From JBFLYC01 sp040756735 (GTDB lineage Bacteria; Bacillota; DSM-16504; Desulfitibacterales; Desulfitibacteraceae): 64,000 nt of DNA. Both the position numbers and the translations under genes were made by a program. The notes below the pieces were generated by a model, which was not told the origin of the DNA, made no database searches, and saw only the letters and a program-made list of their open reading frames with translations. The DNA is taken from NCBI GenBank assembly GCA_040756735.1, contig JBFLYC010000006.1:62001-126000 (forward strand), read 5' to 3'. Positions 51,635 to 60,477 of this stretch are shown one piece after another. Every line of letters starts with the position of its first letter. Position 1 is the first letter of the stretch.

Positions 51635-53704
51635 ATGACTTTTTCCAGAAAACTGCTCCAAAAAAAATTACTTATTTTTTTATATACAACTGTGATAATT
51701 TTTCTGATCCTGGTTTTTAGACTTTTTTATTTACAGGTTGTCCAGGCTCATGTTTATCGTACCCAGTCTGAGGAAAACAGGATCCGTATCATTTCTAAGG
51801 AGGCAAGACGTGGGGATATCATAAGCGCTGATAATAAGGTCTTAGCAACAAGCATGCCTGTTTTTACAGTGTCAATTTCCCATATATCTAACAAAGAGAA
51901 ACAGCAGCAGGCTATAGTAAACCTGGTAGAAATCCTAGATGACCCAGAAATTACAGAGGAATTGATTAAAGAGAAACTGCAGAAACATGTTCGCAAGTTT
52001 GAACCTGTTGAGATAGTTACCTTGCCTTGGGATGAAAAAGGCATTGAAATAATTTCACGCTTGGAGGAAAGAAGAACAGACGTTCCGGGAGTTGTTATTG
52101 AGGAAGTCCCTCAAAGATACTATCCCATGGGTGAATTAGCAGGACATATCCTTGGGTATGTAGGTAAAATTAGTCCCAGGGAGTTGGAGATTTTTAGTCA
52201 ATACCAGTATGGCATAAATGATAAATTAGGTAAAACAGGTATTGAAAGAGTAGCTGAAATTAAAGACATTGACGGGAATGCAATAGGGTTAAGGGGTAAG
52301 AAAGGAGTGCAGCAGGTAGAGGTCAATGCCAGCAATAGACCTATTAGAGAGCTGGTTAATATACCTTCAACACCTGGGAACAATGTAAAATTAACTTTAA
52401 ATGTGGATCTGCAAAATGTCCTTGAGCAATCTTTAGATGATGTTATTGAGATGGTTAAGGAGGAAAACCCTAAGGCTGGTTCAGGCGGGGCAGTAGTTTT
52501 AGATGTAAAGACAGGAGCAATTTTAGCTATTGCAAGTAAACCTGATATGAATCCCAATGACTTTGTTGATGGCAGCTTTGTGCAAAAGCAGGACTATTAC
52601 AATGATTCTGTTTTAAAGCCTGAATTTAACAGGGTTGTTCGAGGGACCTACCCTCCAGGATCTACCTTTAAGATGATCACATTGATGGCTGCTCTGGAAA
52701 CAAATTCTGTGGAGTTGCGAGATACTGTTGTCTGTTCTGGGGCATACTGGCGCCCTCCTTTTATCAAGTGCGTGGGAGTTCATGGCACCGTGGATTTTCA
52801 TAGGGCTCTGGCTGTTTCATGTAATACTTATGTGCAAAATGCTGCTCACCTGACTGGCATCAATGAGATCATCCGTGTAGCAGAGCAATTCGGTTTGGGA
52901 AGAAAGACCGGTACACCTGACTTACTAGGTGAGGAAGCTGGAATTCTACCTACCCCTGAATGGAAAAAGGAATTAAATGCTGTTTTAGTGCAAAGAAAAT
53001 TTGAAAGAAGGAAAGACGAAATTGAAAAGAAGTATCAAACCCTAAGAGGTGAAGCTAAAACTGTTGAAGAATTTCAAGAATTGGACAGGTTAAAAGATAG
53101 GGAATTAGCCCTGGCTGAGAGCCAGTTTAGGATTGAGTACAACTTTGAAACCAACTGGCATCCTTTCGATACGTACAATACCTCAATTGGGCAAGGTTCC
53201 AACAACTTTACTATTTTACAATTAGCTAATTATACGGCAACCCTGGCTAATGGGGGGAATAGATATGTTCCATATTTAATTGATAAAATTGTCACCCCAC
53301 AAGGTGAAGTGCTGGTAGATTATCAACCCCTATTAGCCGGTACAGTTGATATATCACCTAGAACTATGCAAGAGGTAATTACCGGTATGCATCACGTTAC
53401 CAGGCCTGGAGGAACTGCCTATGTATTATTTAGCTCATTTCCTGATCATATTAAAGTAGCTGCCAAGACCGGTACAGCACAGACAGGTCGTGTAGGTGAT
53501 GACAGAAACAAAGATTTTCATGGAGTATTTGTGGCTTTTGCTCCCATTGATGATCCGCAGATTGCCTTTGCAGGTTTGATAGAATATGCTAGAACAGGCG
53601 GAGGCAGTGCAGGCAGAGTTGCCAAGGCTGTTTTTGAGGAGTATTTTGGACTTAATAAAACAGAACTTGATGAGGAAAACATTAATTGGGATGAAGTTGA
53701 ATAA
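51635..53704 (+). CDS. mrdA: Penicillin-binding protein 2 (class B, elongasome)
   Basis: A 689-residue transpeptidase with one N-terminal membrane helix, a pedestal/dimerisation domain and a transpeptidase domain: STFK (about 343, in YPPGSTFKM), SCN (about 394) and KTGTAQ (about 611). All active-site motifs are intact. Between WKKE and WHPFDTYNTSIGQG (residues about 443-509) there is an insertion of roughly 60 highly charged, helix-prone residues that is not in well-known PBP2 proteins. It follows mreD by 6 nt and builds the lateral wall with RodA. Confidence 0.94.
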   Translation: MTFSRKLLQKKLLIFLYTTVIIFLILVFRLFYLQVVQAHVYRTQSEENRIRIISKEARRGDIISADNKVLATSMPVFTVSISHISNKEKQQQAIVNLVEILDDPEITEELIKEKLQKHVRKFEPVEIVTLPWDEKGIEIISRLEERRTDVPGVVIEEVPQRYYPMGELAGHILGYVGKISPRELEIFSQYQYGINDKLGKTGIERVAEIKDIDGNAIGLRGKKGVQQVEVNASNRPIRELVNIPSTPGNNVKLTLNVDLQNVLEQSLDDVIEMVKEENPKAGSGGAVVLDVKTGAILAIASKPDMNPNDFVDGSFVQKQDYYNDSVLKPEFNRVVRGTYPPGSTFKMITLMAALETNSVELRDTVVCSGAYWRPPFIKCVGVHGTVDFHRALAVSCNTYVQNAAHLTGINEIIRVAEQFGLGRKTGTPDLLGEEAGILPTPEWKKELNAVLVQRKFERRKDEIEKKYQTLRGEAKTVEEFQELDRLKDRELALAESQFRIEYNFETNWHPFDTYNTSIGQGSNNFTILQLANYTATLANGGNRYVPYLIDKIVTPQGEVLVDYQPLLAGTVDISPRTMQEVITGMHHVTRPGGTAYVLFSSFPDHIKVAAKTGTAQTGRVGDDRNKDFHGVFVAFAPIDDPQIAFAGLIEYARTGGGSAGRVAKAVFEEYFGLNKTELDEENINWDEVE

Positions 53705-53719
53705 TACTATTTAAAAAGA

Positions 53720-53767
53720 AGACAGAAATCAGAATGCAGGAGTCAGAATATATTCTGGATTCTGTCT
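53720..53767. repeat. Imperfect inverted repeat, TTCTG-rich
   Basis: AGACAGAAATCAGAAT (53720-53735) pairs with ATTCTGGATTCTGTCT (53752-53767) with two mismatches; a further ATTCTG copy follows. The 263-bp gap between PBP2 and minC contains this element and no open gene. A degenerate relative may lie near 11705. Confidence 0.6.
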
Positions 53768-53967
53768 ACTAAATTCTGTATTCTAATAATTTATAAATAG
53801 AAGAAGTACTAATAATGTCATATTATGGAATAATATCAAGGAATTTTTGCCTTGGTTTTTTTTATATCAAATGCAGGAATTGGTCTTTATCCGTAGAAAA
53901 TTAACATAAGTTAGAGAGATTACACAATTTTGTTCATGTCGGAGAGTATTACCTTGAGGTGAAATAA

Positions 53968-54363
53968 ATGTCAGAGAAAAAGGTTAGTGTCAAGGTCCCA
54001 GACAGCAAGGCCATTTTGGTGCAAAGAACCATCCGTTCAGGACAATCTATTCAATATCCTGGTCATATTGTAGTTTTAGGCGATGTTAACCCTGGCGCTG
54101 AAATTGTTGCTGGTGGTAATATTCTGGTATTAGGGTGTTTAAGGGGTATTGCTCACGCAGGAGCTGTTGGTAATGAAAAGGCTGTAGTGGCTGCATTTCG
54201 GCTGGAGCCTACCCAGCTTAGGATAGCCAACCATATTACCAGAGCGCCTGATGGGGAGAAATGGGCGCCCAGGCAGCCCGAAGTTGCCCGCATCAAAAAT
54301 GGAGTCGTAGTTATTGAAAAGTTACAGTCATTAGAGGAACACTATCTGGCCTTTTGTCAATAA
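53968..54363 (+). CDS. minC: Septum site-determining protein MinC, C-terminal domain only
   Basis: A 131-residue protein matching only the beta-helix C-domain of MinC: RTIRSGQSIQYPGHIVVLGD, VNPGAEIVAGGNILVLGCLRG and AHAGAVGN. Full MinC is about 215-230 residues, with an N-domain that antagonises FtsZ. The N-domain is not encoded upstream. The C-domain binds MinD and the FtsZ tail, so the protein may still work in part. ATG 53968 follows TTGAGGTGA. minD begins 27 bp after its stop. Confidence 0.88.
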   Translation: MSEKKVSVKVPDSKAILVQRTIRSGQSIQYPGHIVVLGDVNPGAEIVAGGNILVLGCLRGIAHAGAVGNEKAVVAAFRLEPTQLRIANHITRAPDGEKWAPRQPEVARIKNGVVVIEKLQSLEEHYLAFCQ

Positions 54364-54389
54364 TAATTAATCTTGGAGGAGGAAATTGT

Positions 54390-55181
54390 ATGGGAGAAGT
54401 ATTAGTAATTACATCTGGCAAAGGAGGAGTTGGAAAAACTACTACCACAGCAAATATTGGAACTGGCTTGGCTGCCTTGGGATATAAGGTTGTAATGGTA
54501 GATACAGACATAGGATTGCGGAATCTTGATGTGGTTATGGGTTTGGAAAACAGAATTGTTTATGATATAGTTGATGTAATTAGTGGAAATTGTAATCATA
54601 AGAAGGCGTTAATTAAGGACAAACGCCAGGAGGAATTATATTTACTTCCTGCATCTCAAACAAGGGATAAATCAGCAGTTACTCAAGAGCAGATGAAAGA
54701 ACTTTGCCAAACATTAAAAAACGAATTTGATTATGTATTGATTGACTGCCCAGCCGGCATTGAAGGCGGCTTTAAGAATGCTATTGCTGGAGCAGATAAA
54801 GCAATAGTTGTTACCACACCTGAAGTATCTGCAGTAAGAGATGCTGATAGGATTATTGGCTTATTAGAGGCCAATGAAATTAAAAACCCAAAACTTATAA
54901 TCAATCGGATACGTCCTGACATGGTCAAAAGAGGAGATATGATGGACATCGAAGATATGATAGAGATTTTGGCCATTGATTTACTGGGAGTTGTTCCAGA
55001 GGATGAAATGATAGTAGTTTCAACAAATAAAGGTGAACCAGCAGTAATGGATAAAACTTCCAAAGCTGGTCAGGCTTATAGAAACATATCCTTGAGGATT
55101 ACCGGTGAAGCTGTACCCCTTATGCATTTGGAATCGCATACTGGTATCATGAGCAAGCTGCGCAAACTAATTGGGTTTTAA
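54390..55181 (+). CDS. minD: Septum site-determining ATPase MinD
   Basis: A 263-residue deviant-Walker ATPase: SGKGGVGKTTTTAN at the N-terminus and DTDIGLRNLD, with a C-terminal amphipathic helix (MSKLRKLIGF) for membrane binding. ATG 54390 follows GGAGGAGG. It recruits MinC to the membrane and is released by MinE. It is the centre of a minCDE operon. Confidence 0.96.
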   Translation: MGEVLVITSGKGGVGKTTTTANIGTGLAALGYKVVMVDTDIGLRNLDVVMGLENRIVYDIVDVISGNCNHKKALIKDKRQEELYLLPASQTRDKSAVTQEQMKELCQTLKNEFDYVLIDCPAGIEGGFKNAIAGADKAIVVTTPEVSAVRDADRIIGLLEANEIKNPKLIINRIRPDMVKRGDMMDIEDMIEILAIDLLGVVPEDEMIVVSTNKGEPAVMDKTSKAGQAYRNISLRITGEAVPLMHLESHTGIMSKLRKLIGF

Positions 55182-55206
55182 TTGAGAATTAAAGGGGGGG
55201 TAAACG

Positions 55207-55476
55207 GTGTTACAAATATTACAAAAGATTTTTGGGGTTAATTCACCAACCGCCAGCAAAGTAGTTGCCAAGGAAAGATTGCGGTTAGTGCTTTTACATG
55301 ATAGGACAAGCATACCGCCTCATGTGTTAAATTCGCTTAAGGGAGATTTAATTACCTGCATTTCCAAGTATCTGGATATTGATGAGAGAAATCTTGATGT
55401 AAGCTTGACAAACACTGATGATTCAGTGGCCCTGGTTGCTAATATTCCCATACTAAAGGTTAAGCAGTATTTATAG
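55207..55476 (+). CDS. minE: Cell division topological specificity factor MinE
   Basis: An 89-residue MinE with the anti-MinCD helix (RLRLVLLHDRTSIPP) and the dimerisation region. Its presence indicates oscillating Min regulation rather than, or beside, DivIVA. GTG 55207 follows a GGGGGGG tract. A terminator follows. Confidence 0.93.
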   Translation: MLQILQKIFGVNSPTASKVVAKERLRLVLLHDRTSIPPHVLNSLKGDLITCISKYLDIDERNLDVSLTNTDDSVALVANIPILKVKQYL

Positions 55477-55494
55477 TCAATTGAATTCATAGCC

Positions 55495-55523
55495 CTCCCA
55501 CATTTAAACGTGGGAGTTATTTT
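55495..55523 (+). terminator. Terminator after minE
   Basis: CTCCCAC (55495-55501) and GTGGGAG (55510-55516), 8-nt loop, then TTATTTTTG. The remaining 240 bp before rodA hold no recognisable gene. Confidence 0.8.
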
Positions 55524-55766
55524 TGCTCAAGTACTCCAGCCCTTAATGAAGATAAAGCCGTTTTGCCAAGCCCACACGGATGCAGGGGAAATATGGAATT
55601 TTAGAATTTAGAATATATTAAAAAATGCTCTTACAGCGTTAAAATATTATGAGAAATATTCCATTGAAAGTATTTAGGATTATTTGATCCTTTTTTTACA
55701 CTTAAGTTAAAACTATTAGAACTCCCCATACTTTATGTTATAATTGTCTCAATGGGGGAGTGACTA

Positions 55767-56912
55767 ATGAGATTGCCGGAAAAAAAGATGTTAAAGAATA
55801 TAGATTGGTTTTTCGTCGTAAGCCTGTTTTTAATTCTTGGTCTAAGTTTAGCGGTGATGCCTAGCGCCTCTGCTACCATGACAAGCGATCCATTTTTTTT
55901 CGTTAAAAAACAGCTCACATGGATCGTTATTGGCATAGCAGCCATGCTTTTTATCTTGACCATAGATTATGGACAGGTACAAAGATACTCCAAGTATATT
56001 TATGCATTAAATATTCTTATTCTGTTAATGGTGCTAAGCCCTTTGGGCCATGAGGCCAAGGGAGCCCAAAGATGGATTTCCATAGGTCCCTTTGTTTTTC
56101 AAGCATCGGAGTTTGCCAAGATTTTGTTAATTGTTACTTTTGCAGATTTTTTAGCTAGGCGGCAGGGAAAACTGGATAATTTTAGACAGTTTATTCCTTG
56201 TTTTATTTTTGTTGGTGTTCCTATGATGCTGGTCATGATTCAACCTGATTTAGGGACATCCCTGGTATTTGGGGCTATTTTCGTAGGAATGATGTTTCTT
56301 GCAGGGGCAAATGCAAAACTTTTACTTGGTCTAGTTGTTTCAGCTCTGGCAGGAGGCATTGGTTTAATTGTGGCTCACTTGAAATGGGGATTATATTTAC
56401 CCTTAAAATCATACCAGTTAATGCGCTTAATAGTTTTTTTGAATCCCTATGAGGATGGCCTGGGAGGAAGGGGGGCTGGCTATCAATTGATTCAGTCCCA
56501 GGTTGCCATAGGTTCTGGCGGACTTACGGGAAAAGGTTTATTTCAAGGCTCCCAGGTCCAATTAAATTTCTTGCCTGAGCACCATACGGATTTTATTTTT
56601 TCCGTAGTAGGTGAGGAGCTTGGTTTTATTGGCGCTGCTATTCTCTTACTACTTTATTTCATGTTGATTTACAGGAGTATTAATATAATGGCTGAAGCCA
56701 AGGACATGTTTGGTGTATTATTAGTTGCAGGCATAACTTCCATGCTTGTTTTCCATATCCTAGTAAATGTGGGTATGGCTATAGGCATCATGCCTATTAC
56801 AGGCTTACCTCTTCCTCTCTTTAGCTATGGGGGAAGCTCAATGCTTGCTAATCTTATGGCCTTGGGTATTATCATAAACGTGAACATGCGGCGCAAAAAA
56901 ATTGTATTTTGA
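55767..56912 (+). CDS. rodA: SEDS peptidoglycan polymerase RodA
   Basis: A 381-residue polytopic membrane protein of about ten helices. SEDS motifs: WISIGPFVFQASEFAKI, IQPDLGTSLVFGAIF, DFIFSVVGEELGF and the C-terminal FSYGGSSMLANLMALGI. Together with PBP2 it makes the lateral wall. FtsW is the alternative, but the position behind mre and min genes and the GGSSML end favour RodA. ATG 55767 follows GGGGGAG. Confidence 0.92.
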   Translation: MRLPEKKMLKNIDWFFVVSLFLILGLSLAVMPSASATMTSDPFFFVKKQLTWIVIGIAAMLFILTIDYGQVQRYSKYIYALNILILLMVLSPLGHEAKGAQRWISIGPFVFQASEFAKILLIVTFADFLARRQGKLDNFRQFIPCFIFVGVPMMLVMIQPDLGTSLVFGAIFVGMMFLAGANAKLLLGLVVSALAGGIGLIVAHLKWGLYLPLKSYQLMRLIVFLNPYEDGLGGRGAGYQLIQSQVAIGSGGLTGKGLFQGSQVQLNFLPEHHTDFIFSVVGEELGFIGAAILLLLYFMLIYRSINIMAEAKDMFGVLLVAGITSMLVFHILVNVGMAIGIMPITGLPLPLFSYGGSSMLANLMALGIIINVNMRRKKIVF

Positions 56913-56997
56913 GACAGGTAATTGAAATTAAATAGAGAATATAATCTTGATAATCATATAAGATAGTTTTTGTTTAATAACTTAATAATAACAGGTA

Positions 56998-57089
56998 ACC
57001 ACTAGGGGAGCCTATTATGGCTGAGAGAAAAATTTTGTTTTTTTGACCCTTTGAACCTGACCTGGGTAGTACCAGCGGAGGAAAGTGGT
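56998..57089 (+). promoter_or_regulatory. TPP (THI-box) riboswitch aptamer
   Basis: P1 pairs ACCACT (56998-57003) with AGTGGT (57084-57089). Conserved blocks GGGGAGCCT, GGCTGAGAG, CCTTTGAACCTGACC and TGGGTAGTACCAGCGGAGGA are present. It controls thiD-thiE-thiM downstream. Confidence 0.96.
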
Positions 57090-57133
57090 GTTTATAAAGA
57101 ATAACACCACATTTTGGGAGGTGTTTTCTTTTT
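57085..57133 (+). terminator. Expression platform of the TPP riboswitch
   Basis: AACACC (57103-57108) pairs with GGTGTT (57120-57125) before a T run. The alternative is GTGGTGTT (57085-57092) with AACACCAC (57103-57110), which would open P1 and block the terminator. This is transcription attenuation: TPP favours P1 and termination. Confidence 0.85.
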
Positions 57134-57212
57134 ATTTTGCCAGAGCTTAAGTTTACTTGCTAGGACTTAAAAAGTAGGACTATGGTTTAAATTAAAATGA
57201 GGAGGCGAGCGA

Positions 57213-58019
57213 ATGAAAAAGGTATTAACCATTGCTGGTTCAGATTCTGGAGCAGGTGCGGGAATTCAAGCTGACCTTAAAGCTATTGCTGCTATGGGTG
57301 TTTATGGAACATCAGCTATCACATCCATTACCGCCCAGAATACAATTGGCGTACGTCAGGTATTTAATCTGCCCATTTCAATCATTGAAGCCCAAGTAGA
57401 TGCAGTATTGGAAGACATAGGCGCTGATGCTATTAAGACTGGCATGTTGGCAACTGGAGAAATTATTTCCTTGGTTGCAAGGAAGATTAAAGAGTATCAT
57501 ATAGAAAAATTGGTGGTTGATCCTGTAATGGTTGCCACCAGCGGGGATGCTTTGCTGGAGAGGGAAGCGGTGGGCGCCATTATCAGTGAATTAATACCCC
57601 TGGCTATGGTTGTTACACCTAACATGAAAGAAGCGGAAATTTTAACTGGTCTAACACTGGAAAGTGAAGCTGATATGGAAGCTGCAGCCCAAAAAATATT
57701 TGCTATGGGTCCTCATAATGTAGTTATTAAAGGGGGACACCGTAAGGAAGATGCCCTGGACATTATTTATAATGGCAGAGAATTTCTTTATTTACGGGGC
57801 AAAAGAGTAGCAACCAAGAATAATCATGGAACAGGGTGTACATATTCTGCTGTTATGGCTGCTCTACTGGCACAAGGTTTTTTGCCTTTTGAGGCAGCAG
57901 CAAGGGCGAAGGAGTATGTTACTGCTGGTTTAGAGAACTCACTCGATATTGGTAAGGGAAGAGGACCTGTGGATCATTTTTATTTTTTAGATAAGTGGCC
58001 ATGTAAAATGGCAGATTAA
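57213..58019 (+). CDS. thiD: Hydroxymethylpyrimidine (phosphate) kinase
   Basis: A 268-residue ribokinase-like enzyme that phosphorylates HMP and HMP-P. Signatures: TIAGSDSGAGAGIQADLKAIAA, VVDPVMVATSGD and the anion-hole NHGTGCTYSAV. It is first in the TPP-controlled operon and suits salvage of HMP. No thiC is present here. Confidence 0.95.
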   Translation: MKKVLTIAGSDSGAGAGIQADLKAIAAMGVYGTSAITSITAQNTIGVRQVFNLPISIIEAQVDAVLEDIGADAIKTGMLATGEIISLVARKIKEYHIEKLVVDPVMVATSGDALLEREAVGAIISELIPLAMVVTPNMKEAEILTGLTLESEADMEAAAQKIFAMGPHNVVIKGGHRKEDALDIIYNGREFLYLRGKRVATKNNHGTGCTYSAVMAALLAQGFLPFEAAARAKEYVTAGLENSLDIGKGRGPVDHFYFLDKWPCKMAD

Positions 58020-58036
58020 CAAAAGGAGGCAGTCAG

Positions 58037-58678
58037 GTGCAGCATTGGGATATTTATTTTATTACTTCTCAAGATCTATCGAGAGGCAGAAATACTATAG
58101 ATGTCGTAAAGGCAGCCGTTGAAGCAGGGGTTGATGTTGTCCAGCTTAGAGAAAAGCACATGGAAGGGAAGGAGTTACTGCAATTAGGCATGCAAGTTAG
58201 GGAAATAACCCTGAAGCATGGTGTCCAGTTTATTGTCAATGACAGGGTGGATATTGCTGTTTTATGTGATGCTGACGGGGTTCACCTAGGGCAGAAGGAC
58301 ATTCCCTTCATGTATGCTCGTTCAATACTAAAAAAAGATAAAATCATTGGCATATCTGCTGAAAATCTTGAACAGGCATTGCAGGCTGAAAAGGATGGCG
58401 CAAGTTATGTAGGAGTTGGCCCAATATTCAATACCATGTCAAAAAGTGATGCGGCCCCTCAAGTAGGATTGCAAAATCTTAAAACCATAAGTAAAAGTAT
58501 TGGAATACCAGTAGTTGCTGTAGGTGGTATCAATCATCTTAATGCCCATCAAGTTATTGCCAATGGCGCTCACTGCATATCTCTTATTTCAGCAATTTCG
58601 CAAGCAGATGATATATATGGAAGCGTTAAATCTTTAAAAGAAATTATTAAAAAAGCCAAGATGGGAGTGAACAGTTAA
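58037..58678 (+). CDS. thiE: Thiamine-phosphate synthase
   Basis: A 213-residue TIM-barrel enzyme that joins HMP-PP and thiazole phosphate. QLREKHMEGKEL, FIVNDRVDIAVLCDADGVHLGQKD, GVGPIFNTMSK and VAVGGI fit the family. GTG 58037 follows AAAGGAGG. Confidence 0.95.
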   Translation: MQHWDIYFITSQDLSRGRNTIDVVKAAVEAGVDVVQLREKHMEGKELLQLGMQVREITLKHGVQFIVNDRVDIAVLCDADGVHLGQKDIPFMYARSILKKDKIIGISAENLEQALQAEKDGASYVGVGPIFNTMSKSDAAPQVGLQNLKTISKSIGIPVVAVGGINHLNAHQVIANGAHCISLISAISQADDIYGSVKSLKEIIKKAKMGVNS

Positions 58679-58679
58679 A

Positions 58680-59477
58680 ATGGTGGTAGATTTATTAAGG
58701 GTTATAAGGGAAAAGAAGCCTTTAATTCATCACATAACCAATAATGTTACTGTAAACGACTGCGCAAATATTACCCTTTGTACGGGGGCTTTGCCTGTAA
58801 TGGCCTATTCCCTTGATGAGGCACATGAAATGGTTGGTATGGCCGGTGCCTTGGTCCTAAATATAGGCACCTTAGATAAAGAACAGGTAAAGGCTATGAT
58901 TAAAGCTGCCAAAACCGCAAATGAAAAAGGGATACCTGTTGTATTAGATCCTGTTGGTGTAGGGGCAACTGTACTGCGTACAGAAAGTGCTAAAGAAATA
59001 CTTAATGAGACCAAAGTGGATATAATCAAAGGTAATCAGGCTGAAATCAGCATATTATCAGGGCAGGGCGGCATTATTAAAGGAGTTGAGTCAATTGGTG
59101 ATTATGATAATATCCAAGGTGCTGCTTCAACCCTTGCTAGAATGAATAACTGTGTGGTGGTTGTTTCAGGAGCAAAAGATATTGTTACTGATGGTTCACG
59201 ATTAATCCGGGTTGCTAATGGACATGCCTTAATGGGACAGGTTGTAGGAACAGGCTGCATGGCTGCTTCTGTAATTGGGTGTTTTGCTGCAGTCCATGAA
59301 GATAAACTTAAGGCTTCTGCAGCAGGCCTGGTTGTTTTTGGCATTGCAGGTGAGATGGCTGCAGAGCAAGAAGGCGTAGGTGGTCCGGGCAGTTTTAAGA
59401 TTGCACTTTTTGACTGTATGAGCAAAATTGATTATGATAAAATTGAAAGCAAAATTAAGTTAGAAATGGGATTATAG
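58680..59477 (+). CDS. thiM: Hydroxyethylthiazole kinase
   Basis: A 265-residue ThiM: KPLIHHITNNVTVNDCAN, VLDPVGVGAT, KGNQAEISIL and GTGCMAASVIG. It phosphorylates salvaged thiazole. The thiD-thiE-thiM set is a salvage arrangement; a dead thiL follows. Confidence 0.95.
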   Translation: MVVDLLRVIREKKPLIHHITNNVTVNDCANITLCTGALPVMAYSLDEAHEMVGMAGALVLNIGTLDKEQVKAMIKAAKTANEKGIPVVLDPVGVGATVLRTESAKEILNETKVDIIKGNQAEISILSGQGGIIKGVESIGDYDNIQGAASTLARMNNCVVVVSGAKDIVTDGSRLIRVANGHALMGQVVGTGCMAASVIGCFAAVHEDKLKASAAGLVVFGIAGEMAAEQEGVGGPGSFKIALFDCMSKIDYDKIESKIKLEMGL

Positions 59478-59664
59478 ATGAGAGTATCTGATAAGGCGAA
59501 TTTCCCCTAATCGAAAGAATAGCTGCAGGTACCGTTTTTGTTCCTGAAAGATTGGTATTGGGTATTGGTGATGATCCCGCTGCTGAAAAGGTTACCCCAG
59601 GCTGTTGTTACTATCTACCTGCTTGGGTGAAGTGGAGCCTGAATTTTATTAATATACTATCTGT
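59478..59664 (+). pseudogene. thiL: Thiamine-monophosphate kinase, N-terminal relic
   Basis: ATG 59478 starts MRVSDK, then a one-base shift leads to EFPLIERIAAGTVFVPERLV and the ThiL/AIR-synthase motif LGIGDD. After VTPGCCYY the match fades and the frame stops near a terminator. The remaining roughly 270 residues of ThiL are absent. It probably was the last gene of the thiamine operon. Confidence 0.75.
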
Positions 59665-59703
59665 AAAAAATTGCTAACTTAATTTAATTGTTAGCAATTT
59701 TTT
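59665..59703 (+). terminator. Terminator ending the thiamine operon
   Basis: AAAAAATTGCTAAC pairs with GTTAGCAATTTTTT (arms about 59665-59678 and 59690-59703), 11-nt loop, T run within the right arm. Confidence 0.85.
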
Positions 59704-59783
59704 CAATTCCTGTAAGCATATTCTTGTACCTCCTGAATATATTTACTATTGAACTTGCCTGTCCTAGGAGGGTGTATGTCTTT

Positions 59784-60464
59784 ATGGAAAATTGGAACTT
59801 TAAGAAGGAAGTAAAGCCGAATATACTATCAAAAAGGATTGTCAAGCAGACTATTGCAGCCTTTATTATTCTAATATTGTGTCTGGCAATTCTAAGCTTT
59901 GATGGTTACATTTCCCAGGCTTTTCATAAACAAATTGCGTACTATCTTTCTTCCGGGGAAGCAGATTGGGGTCCGGCTATTGAAGCCATGGTGGCAACTG
60001 GTTTGTGGCTTGACAGTATTGACAAGGGCGCCTATCAGGTTATGTCACCCAAATCAAACCATTTGTTTTATATGACTATTCCCGTATCAGGGACTCTTGT
60101 CAGGGAATATGGTTGGCTGCCGGTGTCAGGGAGCGAGCAAAAATCCTTTCACTCTGGTATTGATATAGAAGCAGAAGTTGGATCTCCTATTAGAGCTGCA
60201 GCTGACGGACAGGTAATAAGAGTTGAATATGAACAAATGTTGGGGCGTTTAGTTGAAGTCAAGCATCAAAATGGTATTAGTACCGTTTATGCTAATTGCA
60301 GTGAAATTCTTGTTAACCCTGGTGATATAATTAGCCAAGGACAAATCATAGCGAAGATAGGTAAAAGCGTATCAGGTGAGGGACAGCTGCATTTCGAGGT
60401 AAGAAAAGATGGAGCGCCTGTGGACCCTCTTGACTATTTGAACTACAGCAACGGTCCCGCTTAA
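59784..60464 (+). CDS. spoIVFA: Stage IV sporulation protein FA (SpoIVFA-like)
   Basis: A 226-residue membrane protein with one N-terminal helix (about 29-50) and a C-terminal M23/LytM domain. The usual HxH of M23 peptidases is changed: GEGQLHFEVR has Q in place of the first histidine, and FHSGIDI keeps the other ligands. This fits a non-catalytic scaffold. SpoIVFA holds SpoIVFB inactive in the outer forespore membrane until the forespore signal arrives. ATG 59784 follows TAGGAGGG. spoIVFB is directly downstream. Confidence 0.85.
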   Translation: MENWNFKKEVKPNILSKRIVKQTIAAFIILILCLAILSFDGYISQAFHKQIAYYLSSGEADWGPAIEAMVATGLWLDSIDKGAYQVMSPKSNHLFYMTIPVSGTLVREYGWLPVSGSEQKSFHSGIDIEAEVGSPIRAAADGQVIRVEYEQMLGRLVEVKHQNGISTVYANCSEILVNPGDIISQGQIIAKIGKSVSGEGQLHFEVRKDGAPVDPLDYLNYSNGPA

Positions 60465-60477
60465 GGAGCTGGCATAA

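Noticed and set aside
55530..55740. Possible structured RNA between minE and rodA
   Set aside because: A CCCACACGG...CAGGGGAA stretch suggested a riboswitch, but I could not match cobalamin, molybdenum or other known cores, nor find a terminator before rodA.
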